Source: Acinetobacter shaoyimingii (lineage in GTDB: Bacteria > Pseudomonadota > Gammaproteobacteria > Pseudomonadales > Moraxellaceae). Taken from it: a DNA stretch of 64,000 nt. Positions 38,426 through 47,413 of this stretch are shown here, piece after piece. Each line of letters opens with the position of its first letter. The stretch's first letter is position 1. Position numbers and translations under genes: made by a program. The notes beneath the pieces were generated by a model that worked only from the letters and a program-made list of their open reading frames with translations, was not told the DNA's origin and did no database searches. The stretch is from positions 682,001 to 746,000 of the forward strand of contig NZ_CP049801.1 of NCBI RefSeq assembly GCF_011578045.1. Reading direction: 5' to 3'.

Positions 38426-38791
38426 GGCATCACTCTCATTAAAATAAATTGAGACATAAAAAACCTAAGTTAGTCTGTTGTGTGCTTTTATTATTCCTAA
38501 CGTTAGTTAGTGGGTAATAACGCATGGAGCAGTCTAACTGGTATGCGCACATGCTATCACTGCGGATTTCGAATTGCTACTAGGGAATGCTAAAAAAGTG
38601 AAAAAAAAGCTTAAAAATAGGTCGTTTTTTAACATAAAATTACAATCAAGGCTAAAAGATAGATCGGCATTTTGTTTTGTAAGCATTTAAAACTTAATGG
38701 TTTTTAATTTAAAAAGATCAAATAATCAAAAATTTATAAATAACTTTACATGGCATCTCTGGAATTGTAGCGTTGTGTAAAAGATGTCAAC
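38426..38791. other. Promoter region of the Ala-rich lipoprotein, otherwise empty
   Basis: About 370 bp with no gene seen. A perfect 10-bp palindrome CTAACGTTAG at 38497-38506, about 75 bp before the lipoprotein ATG, is a possible operator. AT-rich -10-like boxes (AATAAT) lie beside it. The rest is featureless AT-rich sequence up to the rho terminator. Confidence 0.4.
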
Positions 38792-38822
38792 GAAAAAAAA
38801 GACCCTCATTCCGAGGGTCTTT
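38792..38822 (-). terminator. Terminator after rho
   Basis: Stem AAGACCCTC/GAGGGTCTT with a 5-nt loop, followed on the minus strand by eight T residues. Confidence 0.92.
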
Positions 38823-38838
38823 CATTTGGTATCTTGAA

Positions 38839-40107
38839 TTAGTTGGCTGCTTTGCGTTTCATTTGATCAAAGAAATCATCATTGGTTTTGGTTTCTTTCA
38901 TACGATCAAGCAAGAATTCCACTGCTGCTAATTCATCCATTGGGTGTAGTAGCTTACGAAGAATCCAAACTTTACGAAGATTGTCTTCAGACATTAAACG
39001 TTCTTCGCGACGAGTACCTGATTTCTTGATATTCATTGCAGGGAAGACACGTTTTTCAGCGATACGACGATCAAGCGTAATCTCTTGGTTACCTGTACCT
39101 TTGAATTCTTCGTAGATCACTTCATCCATCTTACTGCCTGTTTCAATTAAAGCAGTTGAGATAATGGTCAGTGAACCACCTTCTTCAATATTACGTGCAG
39201 CACCAAAGAAACGTTTTGGACGCTCAAGGGCATGAGCATCTACACCACCTGTCAAGACTTTACCTGATGATGGAATAACAGTGTTGTAGGCACGTGCTAA
39301 ACGTGTGATCGAGTCAAGTAGGATGACCACATCTTTCTTGTGTTCAACCAAACGTTTCGCTTTCTCGATGACCATTTCTGCCACTTGAACGTGACGAGCG
39401 GGCGATTCATCAAATGTAGATGCAACCACTTCACCACGAACAGTACGTTCCATCTCTGTTACTTCTTCAGGACGTTCATCAATAAGAAGAACAATCAGGA
39501 AGACTTCAGGGTTATTACGTACAATCGATTGAGCAATGTTTTGGATCAACATTGTTTTACCCGCTTTTGGCGGTGCAACAATAATTGAACGTTGACCTTT
39601 ACCAATAGGTGCAATGAGATCGACAACACGTGCTGTTAAATCTTCAGTTGAACCATTCCCTAATTCCATGATCATTTGTTCAGTAGGAAAGAGTGGTGTT
39701 AAGTTCTCAAATAAGATTTTATTGCGTGAATTTTCAGGCGTGTCGTAGTTAATTTGGTTCACTTTTAATAATGCAAAATAGCGTTCGCCTTCTTTAGGTG
39801 GACGAATTGTGCCTGTAATCGTATCCCCAGTACGTAAATTAAAACGACGAATTTGTGAAGGGCTCACGTAAATATCATCAGGTCCTGCAAGGTAAGATCC
39901 CGCTGCAGAACGCAGGAAACCAAAACCATCAGAAAGAATTTCAAGAACACCATCACCAAAGATTTCTTCACCATTCATTGCATGGCGTTTCAAAATGGCA
40001 AAAATAATGTCCTGTTTACGGTTACGTGCCATTCCTTCAAGGCCCATGAACTCAGCAATTTTGATGAGTTCGCCTATCGGTTTTTTCTTGAGTTCAGTTA
40101 AATTCAT
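38839..40107 (-). CDS. rho: Transcription termination factor Rho
   Basis: Hexameric RNA-dependent ATPase/translocase. 422 residues from ATG 40107 ([15 protein letters not shown], the family N-terminus). The N-terminal OB-fold RNA site is [14 protein letters not shown]...[18 protein letters not shown]. Walker A is [10 protein letters not shown] near residue 178 and Walker [15 protein letters not shown]. The Q-loop/R-loop [20 protein letters not shown] and the arginine-finger region are intact. An in-frame extension to 40143 exists but lacks a ribosome site. It is preceded by a near-consensus promoter and a long leader. Confidence 0.97.
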   Translation of the reverse strand: MNLTELKKKPIGELIKIAEFMGLEGMARNRKQDIIFAILKRHAMNGEEIFGDGVLEILSDGFGFLRSAAGSYLAGPDDIYVSPSQIRRFNLRTGDTITGTIRPPKEGERYFALLKVNQINYDTPENSRNKILFENLTPLFPTEQMIMELGNGSTEDLTARVVDLIAPIGKGQRSIIVAPPKAGKTMLIQNIAQSIVRNNPEVFLIVLLIDERPEEVTEMERTVRGEVVASTFDESPARHVQVAEMVIEKAKRLVEHKKDVVILLDSITRLARAYNTVIPSSGKVLTGGVDAHALERPKRFFGAARNIEEGGSLTIISTALIETGSKMDEVIYEEFKGTGNQEITLDRRIAEKRVFPAMNIKKSGTRREERLMSEDNLRKVWILRKLLHPMDELAAVEFLLDRMKETKTNDDFFDQMKRKAAN

Positions 40108-40336
40108 AAATTGGTCAGATTGAAGTAATGATGTGTGAAACACAGTAGAAAAGAAGCAAAAGTCGTCCGCAGTTCAAGGAAAGAGTTGCAACTGAAATTG
40201 CACAATAACAAACTCAGAATCTAGTTAGTTCTTTCGAGGAGAAATGTGTAAGAACAATTTCTTTAGCCGAGCGGCGATCTTATGTTTTGTGTCTTGTAAG
40301 AAACGAGGATGAAATCCAAGTGATTCTTGAACATGC
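40108..40336 (-). promoter_or_regulatory. rho 5' leader
   Basis: About 220 nt of untranslated RNA between the proposed start and the rho ATG. It contains no long ORF but C-containing, G-poor stretches on the minus strand (for example CATTTCTCCTCGAAAG, CTCTTTCCTTGAACTG), as needed for Rho loading. Autogenous termination in the rho leader is known from E. coli; here it is an inference. Confidence 0.5.
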
Positions 40337-40365
40337 AATATAAGTGAGATACATGGTTTTGTCAA
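40337..40365 (-). promoter_or_regulatory. Sigma70 promoter for rho
   Basis: TTGACA (6/6), 17-bp spacer, TATATT (5/6) on the minus strand, immediately downstream of the trxA terminator. Confidence 0.8.
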
Positions 40366-40374
40366 TTTAAGCTT

Positions 40375-40404
40375 TAAAAAAAAGCGCTATAAAATCATAG
40401 CGCC
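40375..40404 (-). terminator. Terminator after trxA
   Basis: Stem GCGCTAT/ATAGCGC with a 6-nt loop and nine T residues on the minus strand. Confidence 0.92.
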
Positions 40405-40444
40405 TTTTTCTCTAGATTCTAACGTTTTAAATGAGCATTTAGAA

Positions 40445-40771
40445 TTAGATGTTTTCTTCAATAAAAGCAGCCAATTTTGACTTTGGCGCAGCACCTACTT
40501 GTTGTGCTACAACTTCACCATTCTTGAACATTAACAATGCAGGAATGTTACGAATGTTATAGTTGACAGCAGTTGCTTCACAAGAAGTGACGTCAACTTT
40601 AACAATTTTTACTTTACCTTCGTATTCATTCGATAATGCTTCAAGTACAGGTGCAATTGCTTTACAAGGCGCACACCAACCTGCCCAGAAATCTACAAGT
40701 ACGGGAGTTTCAGAATTTAAAACGTCTGCTTCAAAGTTCGCATCCGTTGTATTTACAATATTACCAGACAT
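40445..40771 (-). CDS. trxA: Thioredoxin 1
   Basis: 108-residue cytosolic disulfide reductase. The active site is WCAPC (C33/C36) in DFWAGWCAPCKAIAPV; the cis-proline loop RNIPALLMFKNGEVV and the C-terminal helix are present. It lies upstream of rho in the same direction, the conserved trxA-rho order, but a terminator and a new promoter separate them. Confidence 0.97.
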   Translation of the reverse strand: MSGNIVNTTDANFEADVLNSETPVLVDFWAGWCAPCKAIAPVLEALSNEYEGKVKIVKVDVTSCEATAVNYNIRNIPALLMFKNGEVVAQQVGAAPKSKLAAFIEENI

Positions 40772-41040
40772 GGATTTTGCTCCAAATATTTTAAAGATGA
40801 TCTGCTTATCTATTGCTATAAGTATTACATAGTCATCTTTAACAAAGTAGGGGGATGCGTTAATTTTCGATATTTATTGTGAGTTTGTCCAATTGATGCT
40901 CACGATATTCACAATCGGATAATTACGCAATTAAATTTTCTAAAAATTAAAAGTTGCTTAAAATTGTTTGATTAAATGGCTTTTAAATTGTGAATATGTG
41001 AATTAATCTAAGCACAATCTGGAATAAACTTGTCTAAATA

Positions 41041-42564
41041 ATGTCTGATTTTTTGATTGATGAAGAATTACTTGCTGCAATTGATATGGGATCCAATAGT
41101 TTCCATTTAGCCATTGCACGTGTAGACCATGGGGAAGTAAAAAAAGTCGCTTCAATGTCAGAAAAAGTTCAGCTTGCAGCTGGCTTAGATGAAAATAAAA
41201 ATTTGACTGAAGCTGCTCAGCAGCGAGGTTTAGCGTGTTTAGCACGTTTTGTTGGGCGTTTAAGTTCTGTACATACCAACCGTATGAGAATCGTGGCAAC
41301 CAATGCTTTACGCCAAGCAAAGAATGGTCATGAATTTATTCAAAAAGCTGCCGAAATTTTACCCAAACATATTGAAATCATTGCAGGTCGTGAAGAAGCT
41401 CGCCTGATTTATTTGGGTGTTTCTCATACGATGGCAAATAGTGGTCGTCGTTTGGTGGTTGATATTGGTGGTGGTTCGACGGAATTGATTATTGGTGAAG
41501 AATTTGAGCCTATTCACACCGAATCTGTACAAATGGGCTGTGTTTCATTTACTAAAACGTATTTTAGTGATGGCGAAATTAATCAAAAGAATTTTGATAA
41601 AGCTGTCGTTGCAGCGCGCAAGGAAATTTCAGGTTTAGCCAATACTTATAAAGCTGCGGGTTGGGATACAGTTGTTGGTTCAAGTGGCACAATCAAAGCC
41701 TGTCGTCAGATTGCGGTAAATATGGGCTGGAGTGATGATCAAGAATCATTGACTCGTGAAGGTCTGGAAAAACTCAAACAAAAATTACTCAAATACAAAC
41801 ATATTTCTGAAATGGAATTTGAAGGTCTTAAAGAAGACCGCCGAGCAGTTTTGCCAGCAGGCATTGCAATCTTACATGCTGTATTTGAAGTCTTAGGCAT
41901 TGATAAACTGGTGTATTCAGATGGTGCGCTACGTGAAGGGGTCATGTATGACCTGTTAGGTCGTTTCCAACACGAAGATATTCGTGACAGAAGTGTACAA
42001 GCCCTCATGGGACGCTATGGTGCAGACCATAAACAAGCACAGCGCGTGGTCGATACCGCTCAGAAGCTGTTTAACTCGGTTGCTAAGGCATTGAAACTTA
42101 ACAATGATGATAGTGATTTGCTTCGAAGAGCAGCTTATTTACATGAAATTGGTTTAGCGATCAGTCATAGTGGTTATCATCGTCATGGTGCTTACTTGTT
42201 ACAGCATTCCGATATTCCGGGCTTTTCACAAATCGATCAAAATTATTTGTCACATTTGGTCTCTCATCATCGTCGTAAGTTACGTGTTGAAGCAAAAAAT
42301 GATGTCTTTAAAGTCGGTGGGAACAAGCTTGTCTACCTAAGTTTGTTGCTTCGTTTAGCTGTATTGTTAAATCACAGTCGTAGCGATGAGATGCTTCCTG
42401 CCATTGAATTAGTCGTTATAGATGAGCAACAATGGCAACTTAGTGTTTCTGGTGATGCCAAACAATGGCCTCTGTTGGTTGCAGACTTGCACGATGAGCA
42501 AGTTCAATTTAAACATTGGAATATTGTTTTGAATATTCAGTCGGAAAAATTTATCGATTCTTAA
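41041..42564 (+). CDS. ppx: Exopolyphosphatase
   Basis: Ppx/GppA phosphatase of the actin/Hsp70 ATPase fold. The phosphate-1 loop is AAIDMGSNSFHLAIA (near residue 13), the adenosine/phosphate loops are VVDIGGGSTELIIG (near residue 140) and VGSSGTIKA, and a C-terminal HD-like helical domain carries YLHEIGLAISHSGYHRH (near residue 365). 507 residues is typical of Ppx rather than the shorter single-domain forms. It removes terminal phosphates from polyphosphate; ppGppase activity of GppA type cannot be excluded from sequence. accA follows after 73 bp. Confidence 0.92.
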   Translation: MSDFLIDEELLAAIDMGSNSFHLAIARVDHGEVKKVASMSEKVQLAAGLDENKNLTEAAQQRGLACLARFVGRLSSVHTNRMRIVATNALRQAKNGHEFIQKAAEILPKHIEIIAGREEARLIYLGVSHTMANSGRRLVVDIGGGSTELIIGEEFEPIHTESVQMGCVSFTKTYFSDGEINQKNFDKAVVAARKEISGLANTYKAAGWDTVVGSSGTIKACRQIAVNMGWSDDQESLTREGLEKLKQKLLKYKHISEMEFEGLKEDRRAVLPAGIAILHAVFEVLGIDKLVYSDGALREGVMYDLLGRFQHEDIRDRSVQALMGRYGADHKQAQRVVDTAQKLFNSVAKALKLNNDDSDLLRRAAYLHEIGLAISHSGYHRHGAYLLQHSDIPGFSQIDQNYLSHLVSHHRRKLRVEAKNDVFKVGGNKLVYLSLLLRLAVLLNHSRSDEMLPAIELVVIDEQQWQLSVSGDAKQWPLLVADLHDEQVQFKHWNIVLNIQSEKFIDS

Positions 42565-42637
42565 GTAAATCGATAAACAGAAATTTATCAATTAATGCGT
42601 TAGTGCTTAATTTAGATTTAGGAATATTCATCGACTT

Positions 42638-43462
42638 ATGAAAAATAAAGCTGCTCAGTCTAAAGCATGGAAAACGGTTCAAATTGCTCGCCATCCAGAT
42701 CGTCCACAATTTTTGGATTATGTCGGTGAAATTTTTACTGAATTTGATGCCTTACACGGTGACCGTCTCTATGGTGATGATGGTGCAATGATTGGTGGTT
42801 TGGCACGTTTTAACGGTCAGGCTGTGATGGTCGTCGGTCAGCATCGTGGTCGTAGTACCCGTGAAAAATTGCAACATAATTTCGGGATGAGTAATCCTGA
42901 AGGTTACCGTAAATCACAGCGTCTCTTAGATATGGCTGAACGTTTCAACCTGCCTGTATTTACCTTTATTGATACCATGGGTGCATATCCAGGTGTAGGC
43001 GCGGAAGAACGTGGTCAGGCAGAAGCCATTGCAACCAGTTTGGCACAATTGTCGAGTCTAAAAGTTCCTGTGATTGCGACAGTGCTTGGTGAAGGCGGTT
43101 CAGGTGGTGCGCTGGGTATTGGTGTAGCCGATCGTGTGGTGATGTTATCTCACAGTATTTACTCGGTTATTTCACCAGAAGGCTGTGCGTCTATTTTGTG
43201 GAAAACTGCTGAAAAAGCTGAACAAGCCAGTGAAGCTTTAGCCTTGACTGCGGACAAATTAAAAGAGTTAGGCATTGTGGAATATGTGGTAGATGAAGGC
43301 GAAGGCGCGCATTTACATCCATATGATGTGATGGAACAACTTAAAAATGTGTTACAACAAGCACTTGATGAATTACTTCCAATGGATGCTGATGCAAGAT
43401 GCGAAGCACGTTACCAACGTTTAATGAAGTTTGGCAGCGACAATTCAGGTCTGGCTTCTTAA
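42638..43462 (+). CDS. accA: Acetyl-CoA carboxylase carboxyltransferase alpha subunit
   Basis: Forms malonyl-CoA together with AccD for fatty acid synthesis. [20 protein letters not shown] at the N-terminus, the oxyanion-hole glycines in [17 protein letters not shown], and [13 protein letters not shown] are characteristic. 274 residues, slightly shorter than E. coli AccA at the N-terminus. Its last 64 bp overlap the tilS reading frame. Confidence 0.96.
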   Translation: MKNKAAQSKAWKTVQIARHPDRPQFLDYVGEIFTEFDALHGDRLYGDDGAMIGGLARFNGQAVMVVGQHRGRSTREKLQHNFGMSNPEGYRKSQRLLDMAERFNLPVFTFIDTMGAYPGVGAEERGQAEAIATSLAQLSSLKVPVIATVLGEGGSGGALGIGVADRVVMLSHSIYSVISPEGCASILWKTAEKAEQASEALALTADKLKELGIVEYVVDEGEGAHLHPYDVMEQLKNVLQQALDELLPMDADARCEARYQRLMKFGSDNSGLAS

Positions 43463-44751
43463 AACAACTGTCCCAATTTGGTGATGACACCAAATTTTTA
43501 ATCGGATGTAGCGGCGGCATGGATTCCATGCTGTTGTTATTTCTGATGTCTGCTTTATGCCCTGAGCGCATTCGAGTGCTTTATATCAATCATCAGCTGC
43601 AAAAAGTCAGTGATGATTGGGCCATATTTATTGCACAGCAATGTGAATTACTTCAAATTGAATGTCATATTCAAGCAGTTGATGTGCTCGAAGGCAATGT
43701 TGAAAGCCAAGCACGTGAAGCACGTTACACAGCATTTAAGCAACATTTAAAAGAACAAGAAATTTTAGTCCTTGCGCACCATCAACAAGATCAAGCGGAA
43801 ACATTTCTATTGCGTCTTTTCTCTGGTACTGGAGTGCAGGGCTTAACAGCAATGAAAGTTATTGACCATCGAGATGAATTTTCGATTTGGCGTCCTTTAT
43901 TGGATATTTCGCGTGAGCAAATTTGCCAATGGGTTGAACAGCTCAAAATTCCTTATGTCGATGATCCAACAAATTTAGATACACATTATGATCGAGCATG
44001 GTGTCGGCACGAACTTTGGCATATTTTGCAAAGCCGATTTCCTAAAATGCAGCAGTCGATCACACGTACCAGTTATTTGATGCAAGATGCCAATGAAATT
44101 TTAAATGAAGTTTTAGCACAAGATTTAGACATGTGTGGTACGTATGATGAGCTTGATCTTGAACGATTAACAAGTTTATCAACGCCAAGACAGCGTCAAT
44201 TGTTATCAGCATGGATGCGAGGACAGGATACATACCGTCCATCATTTGATATGGTACAACGCTTGCAAGATGAAGTGATTCATGCGAAACAAGATGCTCA
44301 ATCTGCTTTGCATTGGAATGGTTTTTATTATGTAAGGTATCAAGAGGTTTTGTATCGTTTAGACAAGGTCAAATATTTACAGAATAAAGATACTGAATCT
44401 GTACCATGTATGATGACATTTCAGTTGCATCAACAATGTGATGTGTTATCTGGCATATTTAAAATTGAGACAGCGGAAATGGGCTTAAGTTTTGCATTAC
44501 TTGAACGTGAGCTTTTATTGAAGCCTAGAGCAGGCGGTGAAAAAATTCATCTCTATGGTCGCGTAGGTGCATGGCCATTAAAGAAAGCAATTCAAGATGC
44601 ACAAATTTTTCCATGGTTACGCCATACAATTCAAATATTAACCATAGATAATGTTATGCTTGGTGTTTTTACACCTAAAGGGTTTTGGTTGGCTCAGTCT
44701 CAGTATTGTGAGGTTGGAGGATGGCAGCCAAAGTTAATCTCTTCGTTATAA
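43399..44751 (+). CDS. tilS: tRNA(Ile)-lysidine synthase TilS
   Basis: Converts C34 of tRNA-Ile2 to lysidine. The N-type ATP pyrophosphatase P-loop is SGGMDS (residues 38-43), with [19 protein letters not shown] near residue 130 and the [18 protein letters not shown] loop. The TilS-specific C-terminal domain with [16 protein letters not shown] is present. 450 residues. ATG 43399 lies inside accA; the frame is open and the residues before the P-loop look like a normal TilS lead-in, so the 64-bp overlap seems real. Confidence 0.93.
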   Translation: MRSTLPTFNEVWQRQFRSGFLKQLSQFGDDTKFLIGCSGGMDSMLLLFLMSALCPERIRVLYINHQLQKVSDDWAIFIAQQCELLQIECHIQAVDVLEGNVESQAREARYTAFKQHLKEQEILVLAHHQQDQAETFLLRLFSGTGVQGLTAMKVIDHRDEFSIWRPLLDISREQICQWVEQLKIPYVDDPTNLDTHYDRAWCRHELWHILQSRFPKMQQSITRTSYLMQDANEILNEVLAQDLDMCGTYDELDLERLTSLSTPRQRQLLSAWMRGQDTYRPSFDMVQRLQDEVIHAKQDAQSALHWNGFYYVRYQEVLYRLDKVKYLQNKDTESVPCMMTFQLHQQCDVLSGIFKIETAEMGLSFALLERELLLKPRAGGEKIHLYGRVGAWPLKKAIQDAQIFPWLRHTIQILTIDNVMLGVFTPKGFWLAQSQYCEVGGWQPKLISSL

Positions 44752-44776
44752 AAAGATTTAAGGTCGAGTGTGATTC

Positions 44777-45607
44777 ATGAGTACTGCGTTAAATTGTAAT
44801 ATTTGTTTTATTGGTGGTGGTAACATGGCTCAAGCCCTGATTGGTGGCTTGCTCAGTCGTGGTTTACCTGCGACTCGAATTACCGTATCTGATCCAGTTG
44901 AACAAGTACGTGAAATATTACAAGCGAAAGACGTTCATGTGACTAATAATAACATTGACGCAATTCGTGATGCAGACATCGTGGTTCTTGCGGTAAAACC
45001 TCAAGTATTATCCACAGTACTCAAGCCATTGAATGGTTTATTTACAGATAAATTGATCGTGTCGATTGTTGCAGGTGCTGAAATTCAGACCATTGCTCAA
45101 TTTACAGGTTCAGAACTCATTGTTCGTGTGATGCCAAATACACCTGCTTTGGTGCAAACGGGTGCACATGGGTTATTTGCATACCCAGTGGTTGATGCAG
45201 AAAAACGAGAATTGGCAAGTCAGGTATTGGCAGCAACAGGATTAACACTTTGGGTTGATTCAGAAGCTCAAATTGATGCGGTGACCGCTGTATCAGGTTC
45301 TGGCCCAGCATACTTTTTCTATATGATGGAAAGTATGATTCGTGCTGGTAAAAATATGGGCTTAGATGAAAAAGTTGCGACTGCTTTGACTTTGCAAACT
45401 GCACTGGGTGCTGCTCAAATGGCAATTACCAGTTCAAATACGCCATCAGAACTTAGAAAAAATGTGACTTCGCCAAATGGGACTACCCAAGCGGCTTTAG
45501 AAGTTTTTGATCGTGCTCAAATTTCACAAAATATTCAGACAGCACTTGCTGCTGCTCAGAAACGTAGCCAAGAGTTGGCTCAAGAATTAAGTGATAGTGC
45601 TAAATAA
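44777..45607 (+). CDS. proC: Pyrroline-5-carboxylate reductase
   Basis: Last step of proline synthesis. The NAD(P)-binding Rossmann motif is CFIGGGNMAQALIGGLLSRG (residues 10-29). VRVMPNTPALVQTGAHGL is the ProC signature near residue 117, and AVSGSGPAYFFYMMESM plus NVTSPNGTTQAAL form the catalytic, dimerising C-domain. 276 residues. proC-yggT is a widely conserved gene pair, and yggT starts 25 bp downstream. Confidence 0.95.
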   Translation: MSTALNCNICFIGGGNMAQALIGGLLSRGLPATRITVSDPVEQVREILQAKDVHVTNNNIDAIRDADIVVLAVKPQVLSTVLKPLNGLFTDKLIVSIVAGAEIQTIAQFTGSELIVRVMPNTPALVQTGAHGLFAYPVVDAEKRELASQVLAATGLTLWVDSEAQIDAVTAVSGSGPAYFFYMMESMIRAGKNMGLDEKVATALTLQTALGAAQMAITSSNTPSELRKNVTSPNGTTQAALEVFDRAQISQNIQTALAAAQKRSQELAQELSDSAK

Positions 45608-45632
45608 TCAATTTTATTAGGAAAGTTGAAGT

Positions 45633-46181
45633 ATGGCAGCGAACCCTGCTCTAATTTTTGACATTATCATTAATGTTGCAATTCTACTGGTTTTTTTCCG
45701 CTTTTTAATGCAATTGGCGGCAGTAAGTCCTTACAATCCAGTGGTTTTATCGACTGTTAAAGCGACTAAAATCGTCGATGTTTTTGGCAGAATTTTACCT
45801 ACTGTGGGCCAAGGGCGAGTGAATCTTGCAGCTTTGGTACTACTGGTATTGCTGTATTTTCTGAAAATGTTTGGCATTAAATATTTGAATGCTCAACCGA
45901 CAGGCAGTACGGTTTATTTTGTAGTTTCAACTTTATTGGCAATGCTTCAATCATTGATCACGATTTTGAAATATATTTTGTTTGCTTACATTATTAGTAG
46001 CTGGATTGTGATGTTAACGCAGTCTCGTTCACCTTATATTGAAGTTTTACAGGAACTAGCTGAGCCTATGCTTGCTCCTTTCCGTAAAATTATGCCCAAC
46101 ATGGGGATGATTGATTTGTCTCCAATCTTGGCATTTTTCACCTTATATATTGCAGAGATGATGATTAAATCGATTGGTTAA
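45633..46181 (+). CDS. YggT family inner-membrane protein
   Basis: 182 residues with two YggT repeats, each a pair of hydrophobic helices around the signature FFRFLMQLAAVSPYNPVVLST (first part, near residue 21) and SSWIVMLTQSRSPYIEVLQE (second repeat, near residue 121), followed by PMLAPFRKIMPNMGMIDLSPI. Members are linked to osmotic shock tolerance and, in some bacteria, to division or photosystem distribution; the role here is unknown. Last gene of the ppx-accA-tilS-proC-yggT run. Confidence 0.92.
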   Translation: MAANPALIFDIIINVAILLVFFRFLMQLAAVSPYNPVVLSTVKATKIVDVFGRILPTVGQGRVNLAALVLLVLLYFLKMFGIKYLNAQPTGSTVYFVVSTLLAMLQSLITILKYILFAYIISSWIVMLTQSRSPYIEVLQELAEPMLAPFRKIMPNMGMIDLSPILAFFTLYIAEMMIKSIG

Positions 46182-46192
46182 TATGCTAGAAA

Positions 46193-46222
46193 TAAAAAAG
46201 GACTCGAGTGAGTCCTTTTTTA
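46193..46222 (+). terminator. Terminator after yggT
   Basis: Perfect 11-bp stem AAAAAAGGACT/AGTCCTTTTTT, 6-nt loop. It marks the left border of the accessory island. Confidence 0.93.
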
Positions 46223-46376
46223 TTTATGGTATAGAAGGTGGATCTCATCCAGTCTCCTTTTGAAAAAAGGAAGATAGAATGTCTTACAAACATTTTTAAT
46301 AAGAGGATAGTATTTTATTTTTGGCCTATATCATTTTCGTAGAATGCCTATTAGTATTTCTTTTAAGTTAGATTTT

Positions 46377-47021
46377 TTAATTATTTTCAATATGCTTATA
46401 AAAAAATTGATCTTTTGTTTGAAAAAATATATCAAAACTACTGCTCATCCATGAATCTACACAACTTTGTTTTGTATAAATTTCTGCAATCGCTGAAATG
46501 TAGTAGTCAAGCCAATCTTCGATTCGATCAAAGGATGCTTTGGGACGTAGATTCGCATAGAGATTCTTTAAGTTTTCTGAAATACTTTGAATGTTTGGAT
46601 TAAATAACCAAATGATGAGATCATTTTCTTTAAATTGTGATGTTTGGTATTTTCCTATTTCCTTTGTGGGTTCTATAGCTAATAGTTTTGCTCCGTTTTC
46701 ACTATATTGTGAATATAAAAGTTTGGAAGATTGAATTTGCTCATGCTGTCCAACTTCCATTTCTCTAATCTGTCTTGAAATGTTTAAGCAGGTTGGAAGT
46801 TTTTTAAGGTCTGAATCTGCATTATTGGTAAAAAGACGGACTGCTTTATCAATGACATAGTGTTCACCTGTTCCCGTAATGATCCCCCCGTGCCAAGCAT
46901 ATAATTTAGAACTAATCTGTTCTTTTAAAAGATCATTTTTTTTATTTTCTAGGGTCAGATATTTGTTGTCTACAGCAACAATAATACTATCTTTGAGTTG
47001 AACAGCGACAATAAAAGTCAT
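46377..47021 (-). CDS. Putative Ntn-hydrolase, proteasome/HslV-like (214 aa)
   Basis: No name known. The N-terminus TFIVAVQLKDSIIVAVDNKY reads like a mature proteasome beta/HslV subunit. Once Met is removed, Thr is residue 1 and Asp falls exactly at position 17, the Thr1/Asp17 spacing of that family. The next strand is KLYAWHGGIITGTGEHYVID, comparable with the RLY...AGFAGGTAD block of HslV, though the Lys33 equivalent is unclear. The C-terminal half does not look like HslV, and no HslU is adjacent. AT-rich and divergent from the VgrG-tail row, it is an accessory gene. Function is inference. Confidence 0.6.
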   Translation of the reverse strand: MTFIVAVQLKDSIIVAVDNKYLTLENKKNDLLKEQISSKLYAWHGGIITGTGEHYVIDKAVRLFTNNADSDLKKLPTCLNISRQIREMEVGQHEQIQSSKLLYSQYSENGAKLLAIEPTKEIGKYQTSQFKENDLIIWLFNPNIQSISENLKNLYANLRPKASFDRIEDWLDYYISAIAEIYTKQSCVDSWMSSSFDIFFQTKDQFFYKHIENN

Positions 47022-47083
47022 ATTTAAAAGTGGTTAATTTATGCTAAAGTAAGTTTAACTATAAAATTATAAATGGCATAGTC

Positions 47084-47405
47084 ATGGCTGGCGGTTCGCA
47101 AATCATCATTTCATCTGATGGTATAACAATAAAAACACCTAGAGAATTTAAAGTTTTCGCTGGGCAACATTTTTTTTAAAAGTGGTGAAAAAGTAGCTAT
47201 ACATACACCTCTTCTTCCCGAAAATAACTCTACATCGTTAAGATACCAATTTATTGATGATGATGGCATTCCTTATGAGAATACAAGATATTCGGCATAT
47301 TACGCTAATGGTCGTGAAGTAAAGGGTATTACGGATAAAGATGGTTATACTCAAGTATTATTCAGTACAACTGAGCAAAATATAAAATTTATCTTAGATA
47401 TTTGA
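47084..47405 (+). pseudogene. Orphan VgrG C-terminal tail (DUF2345-like), frameshifted
   Basis: From ATG 47084 the frame encodes MAGGSQIIISSDGITIKTP... and FKVFAGQHFF, the typical start of the beta-helical DUF2345 end of T6SS VgrG spike proteins, then stops at 47177 after eight T residues (47170-47177). Dropping one T restores a 106-residue frame to the stop at 47403-47405: KSGEKVAIHTPLLPEN, then a Gly/Asp-rich transthyretin-like stretch (DDDGIPYENTRYSAYYANG...TDKDGYTQVLF) as in cargo-carrying VgrGs. No VgrG body lies upstream; an in-frame stop precedes the ATG. It adjoins the effector candidate and probably served as its loading module. Confidence 0.7.
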
Positions 47406-47413
47406 GATTAATA

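Noticed and set aside
46240-46320. CTCC/GAAAAAAGGA segment after yggT as a mobile-element end
   Set aside because: A short hairpin only; no matching inverted repeat or direct repeat at the other border of the island (49.5 kb) was seen.
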